Below are positions 8,765 to 16,789 of a DNA stretch of 46,559 nt, one piece after another. Under the pieces are notes generated by a model. The model had not been told where the DNA came from and did no database searches. It worked only from the letters and a program-made list of their open reading frames with translations. Within the stretch, counting starts at the first letter, position 1; the number at the start of each line of letters is the position of its first letter. The position numbers and the translations under genes are program-made. Origin of the DNA: Parcubacteria group bacterium GW2011_GWA2_40_23 (lineage in GTDB: Bacteria; Patescibacteriota; Patescibacteriia; UBA11705; JABHMO01); assembly GCA_000996245.1 (NCBI GenBank), contig LBYP01000012.1, forward strand, positions 1-46,559, given 5' to 3'.

Positions 8765-9391
8765 TTATTTCATTTTCGCGAGTTTCTTCAGTTTTGCAAA
8801 AGCGACAGAACTCAAAATTTGTTTGGTAAACAATTCATTCAATTTCTTCTCTAAAGTTATTCTTATGTCACCACCAACAAAGCGTGTATTATCTGGACCA
8901 TATATCAATTCAAAATCATTTCGTGCCTTTGCAAAATATTCATTTGCACGTTGTAGGGCTACTGGGGTTCCATCAAGTCCTTCCGCTGCTTTCATAGCAT
9001 ACTGACCAACAACCTCCATCACAACTCGTGATTTCTGTTCCAACGAAACAAAGACATTATTTTTAGACAAGAAGATATCAAATGTTTTACAAGACCCAAA
9101 ATACCCGTCTATTTCATTAAACTCATCAACATCCAGTTTTTTTATAAACAAATGTTTGTAATTATTCCAAGAGTCAACAATTATTAAAGGAACATTTTCC
9201 GACTCTATATTAATTTCTTTCTTCTTCTGCAATTCCTCAATTAGTTTCGATGCTCTTCTTAAATCTGAAACTATAATACTAGCCGCATTTTTTCTATCAT
9301 CCCTTTTTTTCAAAAAATAAACAACAAAGGCAGTGGCACCAACAACAAGAGTAACACTGCCGTTAATAATTTGCCCCCAATCAATATTCAT
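8765..9391 (-). CDS. Hypothetical single-span membrane protein
   Basis: I do not recognise this 208-residue protein. It has one N-terminal membrane span (about residues 9-28) followed by KKRDDRKN, then a cytoplasmic mostly helical domain containing DLRRASKLIEELQKKK and a later charged C-terminus (KLKKLAKMK). It lies 5 nt after mreB and 4 nt before the glycosyltransferase gene, so it is expressed with both. A role at the envelope is a guess from the neighbours. Confidence 0.75.
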   Translation of the reverse strand: MNIDWGQIINGSVTLVVGATAFVVYFLKKRDDRKNAASIIVSDLRRASKLIEELQKKKEINIESENVPLIIVDSWNNYKHLFIKKLDVDEFNEIDGYFGSCKTFDIFLSKNNVFVSLEQKSRVVMEVVGQYAMKAAEGLDGTPVALQRANEYFAKARNDFELIYGPDNTRFVGGDIRITLEKKLNELFTKQILSSVAFAKLKKLAKMK

Positions 9392-9396
9392 ATTTT

Positions 9397-10404
9397 TTAT
9401 TTAGTTGCTAAAATAGAACGTTTATATAACTCTAAATTATCTAATGCAATGCCTGTACCTTTAGCTACGCAAAGAAGCGCATCGTCTGCCACGTAAACCG
9501 GCACGCCGATAGCGCGTGAAATTAATTGATCGATATTACGCAGTAAACTGCTACCACCAGACATAATAATTCCCTTGTCGATAATATCAGCCGAAAGTTC
9601 TGGTGGAGTAATGTATAAAACTTCTTTAACAGCTTCAACAATTCCTTGCAAATCTTTTTGCAAAGCTTCAGTAATATCATTTGAAGAAATGGTAATTGTT
9701 TTTGGTAAACCAGTAATCATATCGCGACCGCGCACATCTAGTACGGCCGGGCCTTCTGAATACATGGCTGAACCAATTTCAATTTTAATATCTTCTGCAG
9801 TGCGTTCACCAATGGCCAAATTATATTTACGACGTATATATTCGGAAATGGCTGCATCAAAACGGTTTCCTCCTATGCGTACAGAAGCTGAAGCCACAAT
9901 ACCACCCAAAGAAATAACAGCAATTTCTGAAGTGCCACCGCCGATATCAATAATCATATGACCAGAAGCGCTACCAATTGGAATGTTCGCCCCAATGGCA
10001 GCGGCAATAGGTTCTTTGATAATATAAGCAGCTTTAGCTCCAGCAGCAATAGTCGCATCAATAACAGCGCGACGTTCAGTTGAAGTAATTCCAGCCGGAA
10101 CCGCTACCATAACTTCTGGACGAAATAGTTTGATACCACCCAAAGCTTTATTAATAAAATAACGAAGCATAGCTTCGGTAGTTTTATAATCTGCAATCAC
10201 ACCGTCTTTTAAAGGACGGCTGGCAATAATTGTATCTGGTGTGCGGCCAATCATTTCCTTGGCTTCATCACCCACGGCTAAAATTTTTCTATCAATGGCC
10301 GAAATCGCCACAACCGATGGTTCGTTTATCACAATACCTTTCTTGGGCAAATGCACAAGCGTATAGGTTGTTCCTAAATCAATCCCGATCTTTCTAATAA
10401 ACAT
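9397..10404 (-). CDS. mreB: Rod shape-determining protein MreB
   Basis: The 335-residue actin-fold ATPase shows the phosphate-1 loop GIDLGTTYTLVH, the phosphate-2 loop DIGGGTSEIAVISLGGIV, and the adenosine motif GIIMSGGSSLLRNID. MreB polymerises under the inner membrane and organises elongation-phase wall synthesis. Length is normal (330-350). No mreC or mreD is adjacent; the gene sits between two hypothetical genes in a long operon. A GGAGGG lies about 20 nt before the ATG, too far for a standard site, and overlaps the end of the preceding gene. Confidence 0.97.
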   Translation of the reverse strand: MFIRKIGIDLGTTYTLVHLPKKGIVINEPSVVAISAIDRKILAVGDEAKEMIGRTPDTIIASRPLKDGVIADYKTTEAMLRYFINKALGGIKLFRPEVMVAVPAGITSTERRAVIDATIAAGAKAAYIIKEPIAAAIGANIPIGSASGHMIIDIGGGTSEIAVISLGGIVASASVRIGGNRFDAAISEYIRRKYNLAIGERTAEDIKIEIGSAMYSEGPAVLDVRGRDMITGLPKTITISSNDITEALQKDLQGIVEAVKEVLYITPPELSADIIDKGIIMSGGSSLLRNIDQLISRAIGVPVYVADDALLCVAKGTGIALDNLELYKRSILATK

Positions 10405-10410
10405 AAGGCG

Positions 10411-10926
10411 CTAAAGCTGGCCCTCCTTATCAGCTTTATAATCCAATAATTTATCTGCTTTAATTTTGATCTCTTGTTCTAAGAAAAATTTATTGACACC
10501 AGGAATCATGAGCAACCAGTCACGAATTACACCAATAACTTTTTTCATATGGACTTTGGCTGACTGCATTAATTTCTCGATTGTTGATGCCGCCTCTTCA
10601 CCTTTTTGTTTAAATTCCATTTTACGATTGTCGGGTAATTTTTTATATAAATCCTCTAAACCTTCAGCCAGAATTTTTTCAATGGCAATCAAATCTTCAC
10701 TCTTAGTAATAACTGGCGCCACGGCCACCGGTTCTACTGGCGTTGCAACAACCGGAGTAGTAATAGGTGCAGCTTCTGAACCAGCAACAACCCGGGCATC
10801 TCCACCGGAAACTTCAACTTGTTGTTCAACCTGTTGACCAGAATTATCTTCGTTTAAATTTTGTTCTGATGGCTGCACGCCTCCAGGCAGTTGCTCTGGT
10901 GCGAGGCCAATATTAGATAAAGGCAT
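10411..10926 (-). CDS. Hypothetical protein with disordered N-terminal half
   Basis: The 171-residue protein is unrecognised. Residues 1-85 are Gln/Pro/Val/Ala-rich and probably disordered. The C-terminal half is helical and charged (EKILAEGLEDLYKKLPDNRKMEFKQKGEEA), with a hydrophobic patch DWLLMIPGVNKFFLEQE, and ends in KADKLLDYKADKEGQL. There is no signal peptide. It is the first gene of the mreB operon and 6 nt upstream of mreB. Confidence 0.75.
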   Translation of the reverse strand: MPLSNIGLAPEQLPGGVQPSEQNLNEDNSGQQVEQQVEVSGGDARVVAGSEAAPITTPVVATPVEPVAVAPVITKSEDLIAIEKILAEGLEDLYKKLPDNRKMEFKQKGEEAASTIEKLMQSAKVHMKKVIGVIRDWLLMIPGVNKFFLEQEIKIKADKLLDYKADKEGQL

Positions 10927-10992
10927 ACTCTTTGTTATTCTTGTATTTTAGTTTTTTTTCTAAGTTAAATCAAGCCCTAAAAAGACCCCTAA

Positions 10993-11021
10993 ATAATAGC
11001 ACATTTAAACTAAATTTACAA
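10993..11021 (-). promoter_or_regulatory. Promoter of the mreB operon
   Basis: On the minus strand, TTGTAA (11016-11021) and TATTAT (10993-10998) are 17 bp apart with TGC before the -10. It is back-to-back with the plus-strand cassette promoter at 11049-11077 and shows that native genes also use the TGC extended -10. Confidence 0.65.
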
Positions 11022-11048
11022 AAAAATGACTAAATTTAGCTAAAAGTA

Positions 11049-11077
11049 TTGACAAAATTGTATTTCTGTGCTATACT
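11049..11077 (+). promoter_or_regulatory. Promoter of the 11116-11436 cassette
   Basis: TTGACA (11049-11054) and TATACT (11072-11077) are 17 bp apart with a TGC extended -10, nearly identical in layout to the 2344 promoter. Confidence 0.85.
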
Positions 11078-11115
11078 TAAATGTTCTGAAAGACACAACT
11101 AACTGGGAGGAAGCC

Positions 11116-11436
11116 ATGAACTTCATCGAGACTCAGATCATTCCCATGGTCATAGGGTTGCTGCTGCTGGGCTTCTTGCTCCACTGCCTGCTTTCGATCG
11201 TCGGGCAGAAGCAGGTCATGCCCAACCTCGGGAAGCGGGCGCTGAACGGGCTCGGGCAAGGTCTCAGCCACATCCTCACCGCACTCGGTAACGGGTTCGT
11301 GTGGTTGGTCGGCTGGCTCGTCGGGTTACTACGTGACATGATCGTCACGGTGGCTCGCAGGGTCTACTACGGCCTGCGCTACAACCGACCGGCACCGCCT
11401 TTGCCCCGCCGCCCCGCACCCAGGAGGCACCCTTGA
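11116..11436 (+). CDS. Small GC-rich membrane protein with Pro/Arg tail
   Basis: The 106-residue protein, unrecognised by family, has an N-terminal hydrophobic segment (about 9-29, MVIGLLLLGFLLHCLLSIVG), a second hydrophobic region (about 55-80, containing WLVGWLVGLL), and a Pro/Arg-rich cationic tail (RPAPPLPRRPAPRRHP). It is therefore probably membrane-embedded with a cytoplasmic tail. The start is set by GGGAGG ending 5 nt before the ATG. It is GC-rich, monocistronic, and on the strand opposite to the mreB operon and dus. Confidence 0.75.
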   Translation: MNFIETQIIPMVIGLLLLGFLLHCLLSIVGQKQVMPNLGKRALNGLGQGLSHILTALGNGFVWLVGWLVGLLRDMIVTVARRVYYGLRYNRPAPPLPRRPAPRRHP

Positions 11437-11450
11437 ACCGTAACTTCGCT

Positions 11451-11487
11451 GCCCCCGTCTTCTTCACCGAAGGCGGGGCGTTTCTTT
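11451..11487 (+). terminator. Terminator of the 11116-11436 cassette
   Basis: GCCCCCG...CTTC (11451-11462) pairs with GAAGG.CGGGGC (ending at 11479) with one bulge and one mismatch, followed by TTTCTTT. Confidence 0.75.
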
Positions 11488-11524
11488 ACTATGATTACTG
11501 TGATTTACATGATTAACATGATTA
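11485..11524. repeat. ATGATTA short tandem repeats after cassette terminator
   Basis: ATGATTACTGTGATT and ATGATTAACATGATT words follow the terminator, as at 551-626 after the first cassette. The remaining gap to dus also holds a perfect 22-nt palindrome at 11567-11588 (GGGAACAATAA and its complement). Confidence 0.55.
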
Positions 11525-11566
11525 GCCACTTGGGTTGCAGTCGGGCTCGATTCGACAGTTAAGCTT

Positions 11567-11588
11567 GGGAACAATAATTATTGTTCCC
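11567..11588. repeat. Perfect 22-nt palindrome downstream of dus
   Basis: GGGAACAATAA is followed directly by its reverse complement. It could be a protein-binding dyad or an extruding hairpin at the 3' end of the dus transcript; no T tract follows. Confidence 0.5.
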
Positions 11589-11609
11589 TACCAAACAAAC
11601 ACAAACAAA

Positions 11610-12569
11610 TTATTTTATGTGTTTAAATATTTGTTTCAACTCATCAATGGTTTTGAACAAAACTAATTCTTTGCGGAAACTAGATGCTTGAGGAAAACCA
11701 CGGAAATACCAACACAAATGTTTGCGCATTTCAACTAAGCCATGATCACCTTTCATTTTATAATTATAACGCGCATGTTCTAGTGCCATTTTTTTTATAT
11801 ACTTTAAGTCGGGAGTAAAATATTTTTTTGATCGAAGATATTCAGCGATCTGTTCGAATATCCACGGCCGACCATAAACACCACGAGCAATACCCACACC
11901 ATCAACACCGGTTCGATCTAACATAATCTTAACCTTCTCTGGAGAATCAAGTCCGCCGTTTCCGATGACAATTCCTTTAAATCTTTTTTTCACTTCTTTA
12001 ATAACTTCATAATCAACCTCTCCGACAAAACCTTGTTCATAACTTCGTCCGTGTATCATTAAAGCCGAGATTGGCAGATCTTTTATTTTTTCAATAAAAT
12101 CAAACACTGTTATTTTCTTTTTTCCGTCATTAATTGAGATACGCGTTTTGACAGAAATTGGTAACTTGGTGTTTTCACAAGCGGCTTTGAGCAAATCGTG
12201 GACTAAATCTAGATTTTTTAAAAGAGTAACTCCACCACCATGTCGCACGACTTTTTTTGCTGGGCAACCAAAATTAAAATCAATACCAGAAAATCCAGCC
12301 TCCTCGACGTATTTAACAGCTTTAGCAACTAATTCTGGACGCTTACCAAATAATTGAAGTACTACTGGTTTTTCGCCTGGCAATTTTTTAAGCATCCCCA
12401 ATGTTTTTTTAGCATCATAATACAATGCGTCAATGGAAGTCATTTCTGTATAAACAACATCAGCCCCATGTTTACGACAGAGTAATCTAAAAGCAGCATC
12501 GCTAATACCGGCCATGGGAGCCAAGGCTAAAATCGGTTTTTTAAATTCCGTCCAAAAGTTCTTTTGCAT
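11610..12569 (-). CDS. dus: tRNA-dihydrouridine synthase
   Basis: The 319-residue FMN-dependent TIM-barrel enzyme reduces uridines in the tRNA D-loop. It shows the N-terminal LALAPMAGISDAAFRLL motif, the catalytic Cys in FNFGCPAKKVVRHGGG, the flavin-site IHGRSYEQGFVGEVDY (with KTRIS before it) and GNGGLDSPE. The ATG at 12569 is chosen as start because the family begins shortly before LALAPMAG and GGAGGG lies 10 nt upstream; an in-frame TTG at 12602 would add a repeat-like extension. The ribosome-binding site lies in the 3' arm of a hairpin between cysS and dus. Confidence 0.93.
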   Translation of the reverse strand: MQKNFWTEFKKPILALAPMAGISDAAFRLLCRKHGADVVYTEMTSIDALYYDAKKTLGMLKKLPGEKPVVLQLFGKRPELVAKAVKYVEEAGFSGIDFNFGCPAKKVVRHGGGVTLLKNLDLVHDLLKAACENTKLPISVKTRISINDGKKKITVFDFIEKIKDLPISALMIHGRSYEQGFVGEVDYEVIKEVKKRFKGIVIGNGGLDSPEKVKIMLDRTGVDGVGIARGVYGRPWIFEQIAEYLRSKKYFTPDLKYIKKMALEHARYNYKMKGDHGLVEMRKHLCWYFRGFPQASSFRKELVLFKTIDELKQIFKHIK

Positions 12570-12579
12570 ATTTTGAAAA

Positions 12580-12600
12580 CCCTCCGCGGAAGGAGGGCTC
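12580..12600 (-). promoter_or_regulatory. Hairpin sequestering the dus ribosome-binding site
   Basis: On the minus strand CCCTCC and GGAGGG pair around the short loop TTCCGC, followed by TTTTC. It is either a weak terminator after cysS or a translational control hairpin for dus, since GGAGGG is also the likely ribosome-binding site. Confidence 0.5.
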
Positions 12601-12607
12601 AATATCT

Positions 12608-13984
12608 TTAATCAATCTTTTTTAAATGTGGCCCGAAAGTTTCATCTTCTATAATCCAGCCAAGATCCAAAACTTTTTTTCGAATCTGATCTGCTTCTGT
12701 CCATTTTTTGGCAATGCGGGCCACTTCTCTATCCTGTACCAGCTTTTTGACTTCTTCTGGTGCGACTGACTGAGCACTTATATTGTTCAACCCCAAACCT
12801 AGAACTTCGTCGAATTTTAATAAGGTTGAACGTTTATCTGAATCGGCCAAAGATGACTTAAAAACATCCCAGACCACAGCCATTGCTTGTGGCATAGACA
12901 AATCATCATTGATATAATCTTGAAACTTTTTCAATGAATCCTCATCAACTATGCCATTCTGTTCACCCAAATCCAAAAATTTTTCCTTAAGTTTACGCCA
13001 ACTTTGACGCGCATTATCTAAGGAATCAAAACTGAAATTTAATTTACTACGATAATGAGCTGACAAACTATAAAAACGATAAACCAAGGGATCATATCCC
13101 TTTTCTTCTAAAGTAGTCAAGGTGATAAAATTCCCTTCTGACTTAGACATGCGGTTTTCATTTATCAAAACAAAATCTCCATGTACCCAATAATTTACAA
13201 ATTTTTTACCGCTAGCTGATTCGCTTTGGGCAATTTCATTAGTATGATGAACTGGGATGAGATCAATGCCACCGGCATGAATGTCTACAGTCTCGCCCAA
13301 ATATTTCATACTCATAGCCGAGCACTCTAAGTGCCAACCAGGGAAACCTTTACCCCAAGGCGAATCCCATTCCATTTGGCGTTGTTTGTCTACTGGAGAA
13401 AATTTCCATACAGCAAAGTCAGTTGGGTTTTTCTTTTCATTATTGGCTTCTACCCTAGCGCCTTCTTCCTGCCCTTCTAAATTGAGACGAGCTAATTTCC
13501 CATAATCAGGAAACTTTGCAGTGTCAAAATATAGTCCATCCGAAATTTTATAAATAAAACCCTTAGTTTCTAATTGCTTAATTAATTCTATTTGCTCACT
13601 AATATGATCTGTCGCTTTAGCCCAAATAGTTGGCGGAACAATGTTTAACTTTTCTAAATCAGCTTTAAACGCCTTGGTATAAAATTCTGCAATATCCCAA
13701 GCGGACTTTGATTCTAGACGGGCAGACTTTTCAATTTTATCCTCACCCAAATCCTGATCGCCTGTTAAATGACCTACATCTGTAATATTAATAACATGCT
13801 TAACATTATATCCATTAAAAACAAGAACGCGCTTTAAAATATCGCCCAAAATAAAGGTACGTAAATTACCAATATGTGCAAAATCATAAACAGTGGGACC
13901 ACAAGCATAAAAAGTGACCTCCTTATCATTCTGGGGTTTAAAATCTTCGATCGTGCGACTTAATGTATTAAATAATCGTAGCAT
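12608..13984 (-). CDS. cysS: Cysteinyl-tRNA synthetase
   Basis: The 458-residue class I synthetase joins cysteine to tRNA-Cys. Visible features are the zinc/active-site start FYACGPTVYDFAHIGNLRT (HIGH-type motif HIGN), the tRNA and zinc element GWHLECSAMSMKYLGETVDIHAGGIDLIPVHHTNEIAQSE, and the KMSKS-type loop NRMSKSEGN. Length is normal for the family. It follows a hypothetical gene by 12 nt and precedes dus, so the three probably form one operon. Confidence 0.97.
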   Translation of the reverse strand: MLRLFNTLSRTIEDFKPQNDKEVTFYACGPTVYDFAHIGNLRTFILGDILKRVLVFNGYNVKHVINITDVGHLTGDQDLGEDKIEKSARLESKSAWDIAEFYTKAFKADLEKLNIVPPTIWAKATDHISEQIELIKQLETKGFIYKISDGLYFDTAKFPDYGKLARLNLEGQEEGARVEANNEKKNPTDFAVWKFSPVDKQRQMEWDSPWGKGFPGWHLECSAMSMKYLGETVDIHAGGIDLIPVHHTNEIAQSESASGKKFVNYWVHGDFVLINENRMSKSEGNFITLTTLEEKGYDPLVYRFYSLSAHYRSKLNFSFDSLDNARQSWRKLKEKFLDLGEQNGIVDEDSLKKFQDYINDDLSMPQAMAVVWDVFKSSLADSDKRSTLLKFDEVLGLGLNNISAQSVAPEEVKKLVQDREVARIAKKWTEADQIRKKVLDLGWIIEDETFGPHLKKID

Positions 13985-13996
13985 ATAATGTCTTTA

Positions 13997-14902
13997 TTAT
14001 TTCCAAAACTTTAATTTTCCAAGAATACCTGAAGCTTGAGTTGGCTTTGCAGCTGTTTGCGGTCTAGCAGCCACTCGTTCACTCGACGCTCGTTGCTGAG
14101 CACCACTAACCGCTACTTGAGCTCTCGCTTTTTGCGCGCGGTCAGCATCAAGAGCATATTTTTCCATTTGAACTGATAAAGAATGAACCTCATCACCCAG
14201 AATAGGGCGCATCGCCTCCACTTCCTGCTGCCAAGCTTCAACTTTTCTTTTAGCATTTTCATCAAAAAAACCTTTTTGCGCATCAAAAAATGTTTGTAAC
14301 GTGTCGACACGATCGCGCGCACTTTGTATTTTTGCTGCTTCAACTGGGCTCACAACATGCAAATCTGGTTTTTGAGGGGCATCACGTTTAGCTTCTAATA
14401 GTTGAATAGATTCTACGTTTTCGAGCAGAGCATCAACTCGTTCTTTAAACTGATCTTGTTTTCTTCTTTCGTTAGCATCGTCAGTGTGAGGAAAATCAAT
14501 TTCTTTTAATTTAGCAATTATATCAGCAACTTGTTCGGGATCAATGACATTTAAATTTTTTTCTAGAAAAGCAACACCCGTCTGAGAACCTCTTTTCTTA
14601 AAAGCTTCAGCCATATCAGTTCCAGGTTCAGCCTTCATACTGCGTTCACTTGTTACTTGCAGAGCACCGCGGAGCATCTCACCATAAGAAGCATCTTGTG
14701 TGCGACGAGGTAATTTTTTTAATAAATCCCAGGCTTCTTCACTATCCATATCAGCGGTAACTCGATCTCTGTTTTTATAAACAAATTCTACGGCGGCATC
14801 AGAATCAGCGCCATCTTTCAGAGATTCAAAACCAGCGATTAATTCCTCTCCTGGCTTTGGTTGTTGTACAGCCGCACCTTCAAATCTAGGCATATTTTGC
14901 AC
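13997..14902 (-). CDS. Hypothetical coiled-coil protein
   Basis: This 301-residue protein is not recognised. It is highly charged and predicted helical (runs such as EDANE-type Asp/Glu/Lys/Arg stretches, AKRKVEAWQQEVEAMRP), without a signal peptide or membrane span. It ends with a low-complexity Ala/Gln/Ser-rich stretch and a short hydrophobic-cationic tail (GILGKLKFWK). It is the first gene before cysS. A -10 of the form TGC-TATACT is visible at about 14922-14930 upstream, with a poor -35. An alternative start is the fourth codon (MPRFEG). Confidence 0.7.
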   Translation of the reverse strand: MQNMPRFEGAAVQQPKPGEELIAGFESLKDGADSDAAVEFVYKNRDRVTADMDSEEAWDLLKKLPRRTQDASYGEMLRGALQVTSERSMKAEPGTDMAEAFKKRGSQTGVAFLEKNLNVIDPEQVADIIAKLKEIDFPHTDDANERRKQDQFKERVDALLENVESIQLLEAKRDAPQKPDLHVVSPVEAAKIQSARDRVDTLQTFFDAQKGFFDENAKRKVEAWQQEVEAMRPILGDEVHSLSVQMEKYALDADRAQKARAQVAVSGAQQRASSERVAARPQTAAKPTQASGILGKLKFWK

Positions 14903-14947
14903 TTAATAATAGCTAAAATTAGTATAGCACAATCATTAAAATTGTCT

Positions 14948-16057
14948 TTAGTCTTCTTTTTCGAATTCTTCGAGCAATTTCCGTTGTGATCGACTAATAT
15001 GAGTCGGGATTTCAACCTCGATTTCAACATAAAGATCTCCGCGATCGTGTCTTTCGAAACGTGTCATGCCTCTATCCTTTAAACGAAGACGTGTACCCGG
15101 TTGAGTGCCAGCCGGAATTTTGAGGCTTACTTCCCCATCTAAAGTTGAGACATCAACAGTATCGCCCAAAGTTGCTTGAACAAAATTGATTTTTTTATTT
15201 GTAATTAAATCATCACCGCGACGAACAAAGTTTTTATCTGAACGAATACTAACACGCACATAGAGATCACCGTTTTGCGCGCCCTTCGCACCTGCTTCGC
15301 CATGACCAGAATAACGAATGGCCGCGCCATCTTCGATACCAGAAGGAATCCCAATATCCATTTGTTCTTTTTTCTTTACTACACCCTGGCCACGACATTC
15401 GTGACACGGTTCACTGATTTTCTTACCCAAACCACGACAATCCGGGCAAACAGAATTAGTTTGAATATTGCCGATAAAAGTTCGCTGGACTCGCGTGACT
15501 TGCCCTTGGCCTTTGCAGGTTGAGCAAGTTTCAACTTTAGTACCCGGTTCAGCTAAATCGCCATGACAATGTGAACACTTGGTTTGTTTATATAATTCAA
15601 TTTCTTTTTTTACGCCAAAAGCAGCTTCACTTAAACTAATTTGCATATCAACTTGGATGTCATTGCCGCGTTCTTCTCGACGTGAACGACCTCTACCACC
15701 ACCGCCAAAACCGAAGACATCACCAAAGATATCACCAAGATCAATTCCGCCAAAATCAAAGCCACCCATATTTCCGCCAGCGAATCCCCCACGAGCTTGG
15801 CTCATAAAATCGTCCCAATTCATACCACCACCAAAACCACCTTGTTGATCAAAACTGGAACCATATTGATCGAATTGCTGACGTTTTTTTTCATTACCCA
15901 AAACCTGATAAGCTTCATTTATTTCTTTAAACTTAGCTTCGTCACCACCTTTTTTATCTGGATGATGGAGATGCGCTAACTTACGAAAAGCTTGTTTAAT
16001 CTCTTCGTTAGTGGCACTTTTATCAACGCCTAATATTTTGTAATAATCTTTACCCAT
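14948..16057 (-). CDS. dnaJ: Chaperone protein DnaJ
   Basis: The 369-residue co-chaperone stimulates DnaK ATPase and delivers unfolded clients. In order: J domain (1-70) with HPD at 32-34; Gly/Phe-rich linker (about 72-135); four CxxC-type zinc repeats (CSHC, CSTC, CPDC, CHEC, about 160-225); C-terminal substrate-binding and dimerisation domains. It is a full-length type I DnaJ. It is separated from dnaK by a NYN-domain gene and a palindrome-rich gap, so it may not be co-transcribed with the hrcA operon, and no CIRCE element is seen in front of it. Confidence 0.97.
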   Translation of the reverse strand: MGKDYYKILGVDKSATNEEIKQAFRKLAHLHHPDKKGGDEAKFKEINEAYQVLGNEKKRQQFDQYGSSFDQQGGFGGGMNWDDFMSQARGGFAGGNMGGFDFGGIDLGDIFGDVFGFGGGGRGRSRREERGNDIQVDMQISLSEAAFGVKKEIELYKQTKCSHCHGDLAEPGTKVETCSTCKGQGQVTRVQRTFIGNIQTNSVCPDCRGLGKKISEPCHECRGQGVVKKKEQMDIGIPSGIEDGAAIRYSGHGEAGAKGAQNGDLYVRVSIRSDKNFVRRGDDLITNKKINFVQATLGDTVDVSTLDGEVSLKIPAGTQPGTRLRLKDRGMTRFERHDRGDLYVEIEVEIPTHISRSQRKLLEEFEKED

Positions 16058-16122
16058 AAATCAAGGAAACAATTAATCAAATAAACAAATAATCAAGAAA
16101 ACAATTTAGACAGCGTTATAAC

Positions 16123-16545
16123 TTAATTTTTGAAATAATTAAATTCTTTTAGCTGCTTTTTTATTTCATCATCATTTAAATAACAAGTTGGTTTATCTCT
16201 AACAGATTGTTTGTCTGGTGCCGAAAAATCAAAATCCTCGGCTTTGATTATCTTGATCTTTTTTCGTTTGGCAACTTCTCGGAGTTCATTGTCTGAACTG
16301 ACTAAAGTATAGAAAGTTGGAGTCTGCGCTTCGTTTAATAATCTGATGATTTCCGCATCAGCGTCGCCGGCGAAGACAACTTGGACTCGAGTGGAAGCAA
16401 ACTCAGCATCACCGTCACCGTCAAAAACAACTTTAGCGTTTTTGTTACAACTGTGACAAAAGTCTGAGATCTTTTTTATTAATTCATCTCGTGATTCTAA
16501 ATTTGTCTTGTGTAATAAGTTGTAGCCGTCGATGATGTACTGCAT
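16123..16545 (-). CDS. NYN-domain protein (YacP-like putative ribonuclease)
   Basis: The 140-residue protein starts MQYIIDGYNLLHKTN, the signature of the YacP-like NYN family of PIN-fold nucleases, with conserved acidic residues in IDGYN, VVFDGDGDAE, AGDADAEIIRLL and SSDNELREVA consistent with a metal site. These proteins are related to Rae1, a ribosome-associated endoribonuclease. The start at 16545 is chosen because an upstream in-frame extension has no family resemblance. It lies between dnaK and dnaJ, within palindrome-rich DNA. Confidence 0.85.
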   Translation of the reverse strand: MQYIIDGYNLLHKTNLESRDELIKKISDFCHSCNKNAKVVFDGDGDAEFASTRVQVVFAGDADAEIIRLLNEAQTPTFYTLVSSDNELREVAKRKKIKIIKAEDFDFSAPDKQSVRDKPTCYLNDDEIKKQLKEFNYFKN

Positions 16546-16610
16546 GTGGTTAGGGATAAGGGTTAAGGGGTATGGGGGAAGGACTAAATCACGAGATCGA
16601 AGAAACAATC

Positions 16611-16642
16611 GGGTACGTGCAGGTCGCGACCTGCACGTACCC
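16611..16642. repeat. Perfect 32-nt palindrome (TCGCGA centre)
   Basis: The arm GGGTACGTGCAGGTCG meets its exact complement with no loop. The left half recurs at 38321-38348 joined to a different right half. It could be a cruciform-forming or protein-binding dyad. Confidence 0.8.
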
Positions 16643-16659
16643 AACTATTTTATCAGTCG

Positions 16660-16685
16660 TACGTGTAAGTCGCGACTTACACGTA
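16660..16685. repeat. Second perfect palindrome, 26 nt, same centre
   Basis: The arm TACGTGTAAGTCG meets its exact complement. It differs from the neighbouring palindrome at arm positions that change symmetrically (GTGCAGG to GTGTAAG), so symmetry has been preserved while sequence changed. Confidence 0.8.
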
Positions 16686-16775
16686 AGTGTTTAGTTCGTT
16701 TCCTTGGGATATGATCAAGACATTGCTTCGTCACAAACATGTAACAGTTAGACTATGCGTGACTCGCAAATCGGA
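16683..16775 (-). repeat. Interspersed nested-inverted-repeat element (copy 4)
   Basis: On the minus strand this copy reads CCGATTTGCGAG ... GAAGCAATGTC ... TTGATCATATCC, then AAGGAAACGA. It shares this core with the elements at 42353, 44370 and 45358. It lies directly downstream of dnaK. Confidence 0.7.
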
Positions 16776-16789
16776 TGGAATAATTACAA

